Source: Haberlea rhodopensis (Eukaryota; Streptophyta; Magnoliopsida; Lamiales; Gesneriaceae). Taken from it: a stretch of DNA of 64,000 nt. Below, piece by piece: positions 22,200 to 34,689 of the stretch; the first letter of the stretch is position 1, and every line of letters starts with the position of its first letter. The stretch covers positions 45,175,754 through 45,239,753 of the forward strand of contig CAJQUN010000002.1 in NCBI GenBank assembly GCA_907163345.1, read 5' to 3'. The notes below the pieces were generated by a model. It had not been told where the DNA came from. It searched no databases and worked only from the letters and a program-made list of their open reading frames with translations. A program made the position numbers and the translations under genes.

Positions 22200-22850
22200 T
22201 GTCCGATAGAGACCAATTTTAATGGTAGGAACGGGGAGAGTAGTCTAATAGATCCCATTCGGCCAATATGTTACTTTTCTTTTCTTCTTCAATGTGTATA
22301 GTAGCACCAATAATTGTGAGATCTTTGTCTCAAGATGATCTGAAATCACTAAACAACCGTTAGAAGAGTGCGAAAGGTGTTTCCGACTTATCCCTCCAAT
22401 GCTCAAGTTTAAATAGGGCATATGGAAAATATGTAATGTAAGCAATATGTTGTGAATCAATCAAAGTGATGATCAAACCTGGTATTTATAGGCGAGTAGT
22501 TAGATTCATTCCATGTTTATCTACATCATATTGAGATATGATGAGAGCTTATCTTCACAATAAATCCAGAAGATCTCGGCTCCATCAAATCTCGGATATC
22601 TCGTTCCCATAAATACGAGATTCGATTGTTAAGATATGAGTCTGTCTGATCAGTTGTAGGTTAAGTATACACCAGGAGCTCGGTCACATATTTTGGCATG
22701 ACATTCCAAGATGAGCATATTAAAATCTATGAGGTCGGGAGGTCAGCCGTGTCGGCAGCTTGGTCATGTTTCGTGAGGTTTTGTCGTGCGTAATGAGGTC
22801 GGCCTTAGTTGTGAGGCCCTATTGCTAACTAATCCGGATCAACGATAGTT
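22200..22850 (-). repeat. Decayed LTR related to 7123-7232/19253-19765
   Basis: Shares CTCAAGTTTAAATAGGGCATATGGAAAATATGTAATGTA-type text, a GGTATTTATAGGCG block (TATA on the minus strand) and GGTCGGGAGGTC words with the interrupted LTR fragment. Similarity is patchy. No termini or target-site duplication were found. Confidence 0.4.
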
Positions 22851-22859
22851 ACACAAAAC

Positions 22860-23947
22860 CCTAATAATTAAAATATGGACTATGCGTAAATGTGTTTAGG
22901 ACCACGAAACATGATATTCGATAGGATTAAATTTGTAAATATATGTAAGATATATAAATACGTTACATATATACACAACTAACACATCAAAACAACACGT
23001 AGCACACACAATTTGCCAAACTTTGAAACGAACAAAACTTTCCTCTCATTTCTTCTTATTCTCTCGTTCTTGGGTTCTCTTGTTGTTCCTTTCTATGGGT
23101 CAATGTTTGGATAATTAATTTGAAATGGAAACAAATAAAGTATGTTGCGATCGAGTAACATACGATATATATCTGTATTATGTTAAATAATGTGGCATTC
23201 ATAGCATTCATATGATTTGATGAATTATATGAATTACGTGAGATTACGTGGTTATGTGATTTTATGTTAAATAATGTGACATTTATATCATTCATAATTG
23301 GCATATCGATATATGAAAATAAATATTTTGTTAATACACATGATTTTTATACATACATTGATGCATGACATGCACAATGAGCTACTATCTTTTGATACCC
23401 TGTTATTTTGGATTCTGTCAATCTTAGGGGTTGTACACGGTACTATGACTGACATTAAGTGGACTGAAAAGGCATAGGGAATCCATGGCCCCTCTGATTG
23501 CTATGATCGTTTGATATGTGAATCGGTGTCCTCTGGATTATCCCTTATTCGTTGCGAATGGGATTGGTAGCTCACTGTTGACGTCATCCTTTGGATATCC
23601 CTATATGATGTCAAGATCTTGGATTTGGTGAGCTTTGATGATGCTTATTATTGATATCCCTTTGCTTGACATGCTCGAGCTATTGAGATATTTGAGCTTT
23701 CATTTATTGGCTATGAGATACCCATGGGATGAATGTACGATACATACACGACATGCTTTCCATTTCATTTCATATATCATTTTATATATACATGTATTTA
23801 TTATGATAGTTCCATTTTTTGTGTTTGCTCACCTCAAGAGGGTTGTTCTTATTTTATATGTGGACAATCGTACAAGTGGTCAGGACCCCAGAGAGAGCAT
23901 GTCTGGTGGGAGCGCACTTGATAAGTTATTCTATCGTTTATTCCAAT

Positions 23948-24025
<78 letters not shown>

Positions 24026-24240
24026 AATCCAGTCCGGTCTCTAGTTTATATCAGTTACAACAAATTCTTTCCATCTTGAAATTTTAATTGTTTTGATACG
24101 ATTTTCTTACAAAAATAAAGTTTCCTAAAATTCCTTCTAAACCTTATGTACTTTCGTTTCAAAATATTTTCATGATTAATTAATTCTTTAATGTATTTTG
24201 TTTCGATCTCAAATTTTTTTTGTTTCCGAAGCACTGTTTA
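22860..24240 (+). repeat. Decayed LTR, inverted relative of the 26263-28716 solo LTR
   Basis: The stretch 23100-24080 matches 26330-27400 on the opposite strand. Shared points include GTATGTTGCGATCG (rc CGATCGCAGCATAC), the ACATGATTTTTATACATACATTGATGCATGACAT region, CTCGAGCTA, the GCTCACCTC...AGAGGG block and GGACC..AGAGAGAGCATGTCTGGTGG. A TATA-like ATATATAAATACG lies near 22951. It is interrupted by a long (AT)n tract. The ends are not resolved. Confidence 0.5.
23949..24021. repeat. (AT)n microsatellite
   Basis: About 36 uninterrupted AT dinucleotides. It gives rise to a spurious YIYIYI frame. Confidence 0.95.
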
Positions 24241-24299
24241 ATAATAATATTAAATATATGCATGCACGAAAGAATGTACTTATGTATATCTGATTAGAC

Positions 24300-24680
24300 G
24301 CATAGTTATTGGCGGATCTACATTTTAGCCCCTCAAAATTACATTTTTACCCTCAAAATTTTTTGACCCCCTAAAATTTTTTTGCTATATTTTTTTATTT
24401 TAAATTTTTTTGCCCTTCTTTCCGAATTTTTCTGTGTCCACCACTGCTTACTGTACCAGTGGAGTTTCCATCACGCTCGAGTGTCACAATCATTGACGGA
24501 CTTAAGAAATTTGGAAAAAAAAAAGACATTAAAATAAAAATGATGGGTAAATTTTTTTTAGAGATGACAAAATATAATTTTTAGAGGTAGGTGAACTGAA
24601 ATGTTTTTTAAAAAATTCTTTTAGGTAATAAAAAACTTTCTTTTTTTTTTTTTTGTCAAAGGGGCTCTTCCTTTGGCCAC
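24300..24680. repeat. Two decayed copies of the GGCGGA-type small MITE
   Basis: 24313-24455 starts TTGGCGGATCTACATTTTAG and contains CCCCTCAAAATTACATTTTTACC; it ends GTGTCCACCACTG. 24490-24680 starts TGACGGACTTAAG and has AAAATATAATTTTTAGAGG. Interiors match the 21323-21531 element in inverted or direct order. Target-site duplications are not clear. Confidence 0.4.
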
Positions 24681-24779
24681 AATGTTGTTGATCACTTGAG
24701 GGAAGGCCTTGGGAGCAAAACTTGGTAAATTGAGTGCTAACTCCTTACAATGGAGTTTTAATGATCAGAAGAGATACAT

Positions 24780-25430
24780 AGTTATATGTGTTGTAGTTAT
24801 GAAATAAATTTTAAAAAAAAATTTGATAGCTCGATTGATCGAGCACAAAGCCTCGATCGATCGAGCACAAAGCCTCGATCGATCGAGCAAGTCAGAAAAA
24901 TTCCGTGTGTTGGAATAAGGGGCTCGATTGATCGAGCACCAAGCCCGATCGATATAACCATGTGCCTGTTGAGAACAATGGTGTGTCCATTCATGTTGGG
25001 ATGCATTTTTTCCTTGATATAATGCATTCAAATGGTATCTTTTGGACTCATATCTTTGGTTTACTATATATAGGACAATCCTCATTTGTTTAAACACAAA
25101 ATTTTCGAAATCTACATCAGCTTAAAAGATCAAATTGAGAGCATTTTGTTTGTTCATCAAGTTTCTTCTTTTTGAGTGCTTTGAACCTTTCTGGTTTGAG
25201 GAGTTGTGATTTGGAGTGCTCCTATCACAAGTCATAGTCGATGTATCTTGGGAGACAAATTGCCAAAGTAAATCGTTAGCACCAAGGTGGAGCAATATTG
25301 TCTTAAGGACGGAGATTACAAATCTCGCCTCGACATAAACCTTGAAGTCATAGTTATTTTGTTACTACATTCCTGAGATACACATTGCTAGAGAGAAATA
25401 AGAACAAACTTAAGACAATATTAAGCAAAA
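24780..25430 (+). repeat. Probable 5' LTR and leader of the plus-strand copia
   Basis: ACTATATATAGGACAATCC at 25062-25080 is a good TATA context about 360 bp upstream of the gag ATG at 25431. The leader has a TTTTGTTACTACATTCCTGAGATACACATTG end. No canonical TGGTATCAGAGC primer site or matching second LTR was found, so the boundaries are inferred. Confidence 0.4.
24825..24960. repeat. Palindromic CTCGATCGATCGAG repeats
   Basis: Four copies of GCTCGAT(C/T)GATCGAGCA-like palindromes, two joined by CAAAGC. They lie in the U3-like part of the likely copia LTR. The same GATCGATC core recurs in unrelated elements at 30980-31191, 37408-37639 and 60370-60440. Confidence 0.75.
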
Positions 25431-26262
25431 ATGGCTTCTTTGAGTGCAACAACGACTCCTGTTCATCATGGTGAAAGGTCTGAAAAGTTCAATGGGAACG
25501 ACTTCAAGCGGTGGCAACAAAAGATGCTCTTTTACTTGACCACACTAAGTTTGGCAAGGTTCTTAACCGAGGAAGCTCATACGGTTGAAGAAGGAGAGAT
25601 TGACACCCAAAAGAGGGCGGCACTTGATGCATGGAATCAAAGCGACTTCATATGCAAGAATGACATCCTAAATGGGTTAGACAATAAATTATATAACGTT
25701 TATTGTCTTCTAAAAACAACAAATGAACTTTGGGCATCGCTGGAAAAGAAGTACAAATCCGTGGATGCTGGCATGAAGAAATTCATAGTTGAATACCAAG
25801 CCTGTTATGGCGCAAGTGCAAGATCTACAAGTGATTTTGCATGACATTCATGCGGAGGGAATGATTCTAAGTGATTCATTCCAAGTCACTGCTATAATTG
25901 AAAAATTGCCTCCTATGTGAACGGACTTCAAGAACTATATGAAACACATACGAAAGGATATGAGTCTTGAAGATCTTGTGGTTCGACTACGAATCGAGGA
26001 GGACAACAAAGTTTCTGAGATGAAGGTGGGTAGGTTTCAAATGGAACCACTGGCTAACCTAGTTGAACAAAGAACCGGATCAAAGCGTAAGTTTGACGGT
26101 ATGACCTTCAACAATGGCAAGGTGAAAAAGTTCAAAGCAAAATGCTATAAGTGTGGTAAGCCCAATCACATGGAAAATGATTGTCGTAACAAAGACACTC
26201 GTGGGAAAGCAAAAGATCAAGTCAATGTGACCGAACATGATTGGATCTCGGATGACTTGAAT
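25431..26262 (+). pseudogene. Ty1/copia gag, plus strand, 5' part
   Basis: A copia gag of the TNT1-94-like kind. It starts MASLSATTTPVHHGERSEKF, with the conserved F.G.DFKRWQQKM and WNQSDFICKNDILNGL segments. A deletion plus frameshift near 25790-25815 breaks the frame (stop at 25842-25844). The sequence continues in another frame (QVQDLQVILHDIHAEGM). A TGG-to-TGA-like stop lies near 25918. The frame 25939-26262 holds RKDMSLEDLVVRLRIEEDN and an intact CCHC knuckle, CYKCGKPNHMENDC, near 26145-26186. It is then cut by the solo LTR and resumes at 28717. Confidence 0.85.
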
Positions 26263-28721
26263 TGTGAGGGCCCAATCATAATCATGTGATTAATGATCAC
26301 ACAATGATAATTATAGCGTAAACAGCGGAAGATTTGTTTGTCATTTATTAACATGTGGCCCTAAAAATTTCGGCATGACCTCATCGCACGAGGAACATAC
26401 CACCAACACAAATCAACATATACTGAAAATATGTATATCATCAGTTCATATCCAGCATACATCAATCAAACTACTAAACATATATCCACACTAGTGAAAT
26501 AACTAATAATACATAAACTCCTCACACACCACAGGGTTAAACCCCTGGTAAACATATACATATAATACTGGGATAAACAAAAGAATAAACCTCTCAAGTG
26601 TGGCTTCCACCAGACATGCCCTCTCTGGGTCCTAGCCACCTGTATAACCTGCCATTGTCCACACACAAAGACAACAACAGCCCCCCTTGGGGGTGAGCAA
26701 AAGCCCAATATGGAACTATCATGGAATATACAACATGTATCTATAACATGTGATAAATGATGTAATGTAATGCAATGCAATGCATGTCGTGTCGGTATCA
26801 GGTCAATCACCCATCCACTGGGTATATCAGAATCAATCAAATCTCTATCAAATCATAGTAGCTCGAGCCTGCCAAGCATAAAGGATCATCAGTGATGCGT
26901 CGTCAAAGCGTCATCACATCCCAAGTCTTGACATAGTCAGGGACATACACGGGATGACATCAGCAAGGTGCCACCAATCCCTCGTCTCAACAAAACATGG
27001 TAATCAGAGGAGACCACGATTCCCTATACCTTTCGGGCCATTTAATGCAGGTCATAGTATCGCGGTACCAATCTCCAATGATTATCCCAGAATCCATAAA
27101 GAATAGGGTATTTAAGGATCATAGCTCAACGTGTAATGTCATGCATCGATGTATGTATAAAAAATGATGTGTGTTAACAAAACATTTAATTTCATACACC
27201 GATGTACCATTCATGCATGCTAATGAATGCCACATAATTTAAATAAAATCACGTAGCCACATAATCTCACATAATTCACATAAGTCAATAAATCATATAT
27301 CAAATGATACAGATATCTGTCGTATGTTACCCGATCGCAGCATACCTTATTTATCTTTGTTTCCAATGTCAATGCCTAACATCGAATGAAATGTCAATAT
27401 AGCAATCCAAAATATTCATTGAACAAACTAATTTATGTATTTCTAACTATACTAGTTTGTTTGCATAATACGCTATCAAGATCTTGATATTTAATTCATT
27501 ATTAAAATATTAAGAACTTAGTATATAAATTAACCAATTCAGCTAAAAATAATTAAGCTATGTTTCAACACAAGAAGCTTCAATTTTAATCAATAGTACT
27601 CGATGAATACTCAGCAAACAATGAAACAACTTTTAAACCCCCTTTTCCTCCTCCTTTCATATTCTTGCTTATTCATAGTTTAATCTAAGCTTTTATGTCT
27701 ACTGTTTTAAATAGGAAGTTAAACATGGAATCCAATTTTCTCCATAGTCGTGGTTAGGATTTTGAAACAATTCAACACTTATACTCACCAAAACATAAAT
27801 TTAGCCTTTAATTTATTGCTCTAAAGTTATCTCATTGTTCTCAAGTAAAGTAAATCATTCGGCTTCTATGTTGGCTTTAATATTTAAAACTTAGTTTCTT
27901 TAGACAATTTAAAACCCAATCTGGTCAATAATGCTGAATTTCCAAAAGGCTTACCAAAACTAAACTGTAGAATTTGATTACAGCTTCTAATACTTCATAA
28001 ATATCAAACTCTTTAGTTCATGATTCAAGAAGATTAAGGAAATCTACCGTAAATTGTAGCAGCAGATGTACTCGTCCAACTTCTTGACCGATTTAGGATT
28101 TTAAAGTAATTTCTGAATTAACTAAATTAAGTTACAATAATTTAGTTTTCATTTCTATAGATATCGTACGTTAGTAGAATGATGAAAGGATGAGTTTAAT
28201 ATAGTGTCATACTCAAACTTCATTTTAATGTCGGTTAAAGAAATCCTATCAACTGCACACACATGAATATTCAAACCTTGCTACACGTCTCCTGCATGTA
28301 AAATGGAAGCACCGAATTTTTATTTTTTAATTACAAATTACAAATTATCATTGTATTATAATAATGAAATTTGTCTCTCTCTTTCCTTCATCCTATGTGA
28401 CATTCTCGGTTAATATACCTATTTTGTATACGTGTCATGAATTTGTTAAAGGAATGGTGACAAATGTTTCATTATATTTTTAATGTGAATTATTACAAAC
28501 TATTGATATCATATAAATTAGTTATGCTAGAAATCATAACAAGTGCCATATCTTTATTGCGATCCATCGAACATGTCAAATATAAATTTAAGACATGTCT
28601 TCATCAACATATAATATTAATCATGTTCAGTCTCAATTATATGATTGAGATAATTAATCACATAATTATTGAGAAGTTAAACATGATTTACGATAATACG
28701 GTGTAAGGACCTTACATGAAT
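26258..28721 (-). mobile_element. Solo LTR inserted in copia gag-pol (TSD TGAAT)
   Basis: Body 26263-28716 (2,454 bp), with ends TGTGAGGGCCC and GGACCTTACA, flanked by TGAAT at 26258-26262 and 28717-28721. No internal coding region or second LTR is present, so recombination between two LTRs has probably removed the interior. Removing the body and one TGAAT makes the copia frame continuous from the zinc knuckle into the protease. The GGGTGAGCAAAAGCC block near 26690 resembles GGGGTGAGCATACC near 29975 in the LARD-like LTR. This suggests the same broad (chromovirus-like) group and minus orientation. Confidence 0.85.
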
Positions 28722-28896
28722 GATCTAATGTTAACCACTGTGATCTTTGAAGCGAACTTGGTTGACAATCCTATGGAATGGTTCATTGATTCTGGTGCAA
28801 CCCGACATGTGTGCTCGGACAAAGTCATGTTCTCCACATACACTCAAATAAGTGGGCGCCAAGTTTACATGGGAAACTCCACTACATCTCCGGTAA
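28717..28896 (+). pseudogene. Ty1/copia protease fragment (continues 25431-26262)
   Basis: About 60 codons: ANLVDNPMEWFIDSGATRHV gives the aspartic protease DSGAT active site. CSDKVMFSTYTQISGRQVYM follows, the usual context before GAG-pre-integrase. It ends abruptly where a truncated LTR of the minus-strand copia begins (about 28896). The rest of this plus-strand copia is not found beyond 44572. Confidence 0.85.
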
Positions 28897-29155
28897 GAAT
28901 TGAGTAGCAAGAGGGCGCTTCTAAACCTTATACAATTCTAATAGATGGTGTATTTTATGAAGTGAATTGCTTAGCTTAGGGACCCCCCGCAGTGTCTTTT
29001 ATATATAAGTCTTGTCAACAAAGACTTAGAGTTTGACACAGTTACTCCACTTAAAAGATAGTGGGTGGTTATCCAGATAGTGTGCAATCTTCTAGATTAA
29101 ATGTTCTTGATATTATCTTAATAATATATTAACCAAATAATATTAGTTATTAACA
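28896..29155 (-). repeat. Truncated 3' LTR of the minus-strand copia
   Basis: Matches 44314-44571 closely (TGAGTAGCAAGAGGGCGCTT to TTATTAACA). It lacks the counterpart of 44172-44313. Confidence 0.85.
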
Positions 29156-29170
29156 TTCTCCCACTTGGTT
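29156..29170 (-). other. Copia polypurine tract
   Basis: CCAAGTGGGAGAA on the minus strand abuts the LTR end TGTTAA. This is the typical copia arrangement. Confidence 0.75.
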
Positions 29171-29411
29171 AATATATTCACAAACCAAATAATCAAGAAT
29201 ACTTCATCATATCAAGAAACAAATACACGAATCATGGCAATTTGTCCTCTTATATTGAGTAGTATCTTCCATGTATCAAGATGTATTATGCCTCTTAAAT
29301 CCAGATGTGGTAACCTTACTGAATGAATAAACCAATACTTATTCTAGGTCCAACTTAAGTAATATTTCTCAAAATAACTGAATATGTACACAACTGAATA
29401 AGAGAAATATC

Positions 29412-29416
29412 ATAAC
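29412..29416. other. Target-site duplication ATAAC (left)
   Basis: Repeated at 38382-38386. It marks insertion of the LARD-like element into the copia 3' region. Confidence 0.9.
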
Positions 29417-30979
29417 TGTAAGGACCCCCGTGCCCTTAACCCGATATTAGTGTATTAACCACTGTACTTAGTGCATACTATCATATTAACAAGGGGAAAG
29501 TAATTACATGCAACTCTAGCATGAATGCCATCTATAAAATTCCTTTACATTAATCGTATAATGTCTATACTTTCCCAACATATTCCATAAACATGCCATG
29601 CACCTTTCAACATATATGCTCTCAATTCATTTCGCAATTCCACATTTAATTGCATGCTAACCGTAAATGAATAGAGAAAAGCCGTAGCCCATTTATACAT
29701 TCCATATACACGTAATATGTACTCACATAAGAGCACCCAATGAATAAACATGTATCTAATGTATAAAACAATCTATTGGATACCGTTACTGGTGCTTCGA
29801 TCCTGGAAGCACCTCTCAAGCGCAACTCGATCTCGACTCTGGATCTGAGCGCCTATCCATCCAGCTCTGGTACCTCGATCCTGGGAGTACCTCTAATCAA
29901 CAGCCCGAGCTCAACTCCGAAGCTGCTGCTACACCTGTACCACCTGTCCCAACAGAGACAGCCCCCACACGGGGTGAGCATACCAATATCCCAAATCCCA
30001 TAATCACAATAATGCAATTCATAATTTACAATATGTAAATGCTATGAAATATAAAAGATACTCCCTGGATGGCATCATCCTCATCCGGGATCCCCTGTAC
30101 TGTCCCTGTTCTCAAAATAACCGAAACTATCAAATTCTCAAATGCCAGTTAATCATTACATTGATTAACGAATTCACTTGCCACATACTGACATTATAAC
30201 AATAACATCAAATCATTAAACAATGATCACAAATCTCCCATATATCTCTTTTATGGTTCCATAGTTCTAATTAATTGCTCGCTCTACAATAGCGGCATTT
30301 CAGTCTCACGCATGCTCAACAGCAGTGGCGTCATAACCGATGTTCGCTCAAAGGCGACCACATCCAATCATTGCTCGCTCAAAAGCGGCACCATGCAATT
30401 CCCAATGTATATACATCCATTTGTAGCAATCACCATTAAACATGTATTTCAACATCCGTTAATATCCGTTTATTGCTAAAACCATATATCAGGCACTTCC
30501 ATACACATTTATTGCAATACAGTGTGTCATGCACTCAACAATTGCATTAAAAATAAGGGGCTATGCTCGTACGTTATACGTACCTTATAATTCCGTAGCT
30601 CGAGTCCAAACTTTGCTTGAGTTCCATACCTCGAGAAATATGTGCTAAAACACATAAACAACTCACAATCAAGTATAAGCATGCAACCACGTGTCCAAGC
30701 ACGTTCAAGACTCCCAATCATATCGTCAATCCATGACGATTACCAAAATAAAAGCCCCCCGGCTAAGCATGCATAGTACCCAAAATATCTCATTTTATAT
30801 GTTTAAAAAGATAGCCAAGAATTCATCCGAGAATTCCATTTAATTTACTTGGCTCCAACCAAACCATTTTAAAAGTCTAGCATTCCCATTGGAATGAGAA
30901 CATTGCCCCGGAAGCCGACCATTTAAGTCGCAAATCCAAAATCCCACGAAAAAGCCAAGAATTCCAAAAATTACCTGCT

Positions 30980-31191
30980 GGCGATCGATCGCTATACAAG
31001 GCGATCGATCGCTAGTGCCTTGGCGATTGATCGCTCGATATGGCGATCGATCGATCGATATGGCGATCGATCGCCAGACCACTCTGGCGCGAGGCGATCG
31101 ATCGCTCCAAAAGTGGCGATCGATCGCCACAATGCTGAAAAGCCCACTGCCTGTATGCGATCGGTCGCCTGCTACGGGCGATCGATCGCCA
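30980..31191. repeat. GGCGATCGATCGCC palindrome array in the LTR
   Basis: About nine GCGAT(C/T)GATCGC-type palindromes in 210 bp, each potentially a small hairpin. The array lies downstream of the TATA box in the sense of the element, so it is in the transcribed leader. The other LTR has about ten copies (37408-37639). Confidence 0.9.
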
Positions 31192-31594
31192 TGCCCTGCA
31201 ACTCGAAAACCACCATTTTTAAAAGCTTGAAACCTCCACAAATCATACCCCAACTCCTCCCAACTCAAAACCACAACAAAACAACACCCAAGAACCTCCA
31301 ACAAGGGTGTTAGACTTGGATTAAAACAAACCCAAAAGTTTTCAAGATTTTCATCAAAATCACCCAACCCAAACCAACCTCAAAACTCAACCAAAATCAA
31401 CAAAACTACTATCAAATCAAAGCTACAAGAGAGGAGGAAGAGATTACCAGCTTTTCTTCAAGAGATCCGGCCCCTAAATCGAGCCTCCGTCGATTTTTCT
31501 CCAAAGAGAAAGGGTTAGGGGAGAGGGGTTGGCGTGTAAGGAGGGGGGAGAAGGAGAGAAATGGATTCCGAATGACGGAATCCCGAGTCTAACT

Positions 31595-31606
31595 GGTATA
31601 TATAGC
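31595..31606 (-). promoter_or_regulatory. TATA box in the LARD-like LTR
   Basis: GCTATATATACC on the minus strand. The copy in the 5' LTR is at 38044-38054. Confidence 0.55.
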
Positions 31607-31933
31607 AAAATGCCCCAAAATACCAATACTCCCACACATACATCATGATTCATTAAAAATCATCTGTTTTCAAAAACTCTATCTCCAACATCAAATCCCC
31701 AAACTGGCCCCAACATAAGGTACCCCGGACTCCAAGTCCCACTAAAAACCCAACTCATAGGTTTTCACCAAAATGAGAATACAATCTCAATCTTTGGATC
31801 CAACGATCACAAATGCCCGATTAAACAACCTCGGGAGACGCAAAACCGCAATTAATTCCTAATTGCCACAATAAAAATCCATCAAGGATTAGTACCACAC
31901 CGGGATTAACACCATAAATCCCCGGACATCACA

Positions 31934-31950
31934 ATTACCCCCCCTCTAAT
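31934..31950 (-). other. Polypurine tract of the LARD-like element
   Basis: TTAGAGGGGGGGTAAT on the minus strand, directly next to the 3' LTR. Confidence 0.8.
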
Positions 31951-34689
31951 AAAATTTCGTCCTCAAAATTTGCACCGGCATACTCATCGTAACACCAGGA
32001 CTACACAAACAAAGTAAAGCCACAACCTCGATTCTGGACTACATTAGAATCGAATCATCAACTGCGAGAACACCAATCTCGCACCAAGCTCTACAATAGA
32101 GCAAACGCCAAAACCAATATATACCCGAAAGATAACAACATACTTCGATGTGAATCGTCCCGGAAGTCAGTCCACCATGACTGCAAATCAATCAAAACCC
32201 CATTGGTTCTAACATAGATATCTCTCCATGATATCCACCACTCGCCCACGGTGCTTAACACACATCGTTATGATGGGAACCACTAGTATACAATCAGTAT
32301 ACTCCCGAAAAAATCCGGTTTCGCTTTCCCGTTCATCTCCTCCAAAGGATTGTACCCCTTACAACCCGGGTCGGGTAAACCACGGTCACTAAACCACACA
32401 GAATACATCACTACCGATGACTACAACCATGTGTTCCAAGAAGTCCCATCTTGGTCCAAAACACACTATCGAGACTCTACAAGGTCTCAAGTTCCACAGG
32501 GGACATGCAAGACAAACAATTGCATTCCCAAACACGTGTCGACCGTGACACTAAACAAATCCGAATCCTGGCCATCCCTCATTTATCCTGGAATTCAACA
32601 ATTCCAAAACAGGAAGGCTATCGAATTATTCAACAAGAACTACCATGGTTCCAAAACACGACAATCCCTTCCCAGGGGAAGTCAAACGGACCTCACGATT
32701 ATTCCTCAGAATACATCGTGCCATCGAGATTACCAATCTCAAATTGCTACAATTTCCCACCGGAGATTCATCAAACTAAGCACACTAACCCGACTTCAAC
32801 AAGGAACGAAATAGAGTTGGCATTCGTATACACACACGGGTATACCTGTCTAAGCACCAACACAACAGGCACACTCAAAGCAATAGACTCGGGTATCTCT
32901 AAGCATACCCAAAGTCCCAAAACCTACTGTCAAACCTCGATTATTCTCACTCCACGGAGAATAGTGGTCGACAGACTAAAGCCAAAGGGTGTGATTTCAA
33001 CATCAACACCACACAACCACAGCAACGAATCTCCCCAAAGATTCAATCGGCAGGTATATCAATACCGCCTTTCCCACAAGGATAGTGTCATGAATCCATG
33101 ACCTTCCAACCTCGAACCACCGTCCGGAAACATGGATATACATACCAACATATATCTCGGAACCAAAATATGCAATTGGTTCAGAATAGTGCATCGAAGC
33201 CACTATCATCAAATCAAAACTCGTATACGCCAGGTATACTCAACCAACGGTGCCCTGTACTATTGTCATAGTACTACACAACTCGAGCATCCCCCGGAGA
33301 CGTCTCCTCGAACGTCTCACTGGAAGTACGAAGCCATCACCTAGTCCAACACTAGTAGGGCTTACCCTGGTTGATTCACGATCAACCCTCAACCAATACT
33401 AGCTGTCTCCGTGACAGTACAATCCAAATCTCTCTAAGAGATAAAGTCAATATAGTAGTGTCACCCCACTAACTATACCACACAATTCCAATTGTGACTT
33501 CCGTCGCATACCGTATGCAAAGATGCTCAACCAGAGCTAACAACGACTTGTCGACGCTCACGTTGGTATTTCCAACAAAATTGAGTTGTCCCAAAACAAG
33601 TCTCTTAAAACATTTGACGTATAAACGTCTCCGTGAGGTATTCCCTGCCTCAATTATCATGCCACAAAGAGACTACAAGAGTCTACTAAAAGTCCTCATC
33701 GTATCATCATACGATTCACTGAACTCGAATCACACGAGCAGTATAATGGCTAACACAAGCACATCAAAGGACTGCAACAATACCTGGCTAACGGTTCGTT
33801 GGCCCCATAGGCTCATACCAACTTATCAACGTGACACATGTCTCATTCCGGTATACCATACCGTACAAACCATTGGAGTTGTGGGTCATCACCCACATAT
33901 CTCTTAACACACCAAAGCATAATGGACATCCCGGTGTCCTTGCTCAACCACGAAGCAATCCTAATCCATTAGGACTTATCCCACACTCTCAGGGTGTGTG
34001 TAACCACGACTACCACACATCACAATGACAAGCGAGTAGTTTCCTCAATGACTACTCTTACCACCAATCACTTGGCATCAGTCATCCCAACGAGTATACC
34101 CAAAGGTATCACTACTCGAAAATATCTACTTCTATTACATGATGCGGTACTCTCACCGGTACAATGCATCCAATAATCCATCGAGCAACTTGCTCGACGA
34201 AAAGGTCTCGTCAACTAGTGACCCAGACTCTACCATGTGCTCACCATCGGCACCCAAACCACACAACCAAATACATAAACATGAATGTATTAATCATCAA
34301 AACGACGCTACACGTCTACATAGAACATCCACTATGTCATCGTCACCCCGTGACGGTACTTGTCAACATATGACTTTGAAATAACATCGTCGACTCGTGA
34401 CGGTATATGTCGATACACGACGTCCATAGCCTCATCGTCAAACACATGACGGTATAAGTATATCAATGCATATCATCCACAATAATTCTAATAAAACAGC
34501 AATAAACCATACCTCTTCGCTAATGAGATAGCGGCATACCTGTCTCCGTCATCCAACAGTGGTACGCAATCAGCACCCATCGCTCACAGGCGGCATAATC
34601 CAGTGCTACGTACATAGCGGTATAACCCCATTGCTATAGAATCAGTGGAATAATCCCTCGTCATAGAGTCAGCGGCATGAAACATCGCT

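Larger units (their letters stand above)
29417..31933 (-). repeat. 3' LTR of the LARD-like element
   Basis: Differs from the other LTR by few substitutions plus two small indels, including loss or gain of one 20-bp palindrome unit. TATA-like GCTATATATACC (minus) at 31595-31606. Confidence 0.9.

Noticed and set aside
23635..24087. Frame with a long YIYIYI stretch that could look like a membrane protein
   Set aside because: It is the translation of an (AT)n microsatellite inside a decayed LTR.
24825..24960. CRISPR-like array of regularly spaced palindromes
   Set aside because: Repeats are short, the spacers are not unique and regular, and the context is a plant retrotransposon LTR.
31015..31313. 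Frames with repeated AIDRSIWRSIDR text here and at 37448-37761
   Set aside because: They translate the GATCGATC palindrome array; identical logic applies in both LTRs.
32350..33101. Two overlapping plus-strand frames of 154 and 216 codons in the LARD interior
   Set aside because: They are antisense to the element, have no recognisable domain and overlap in different frames. Composition explains them.
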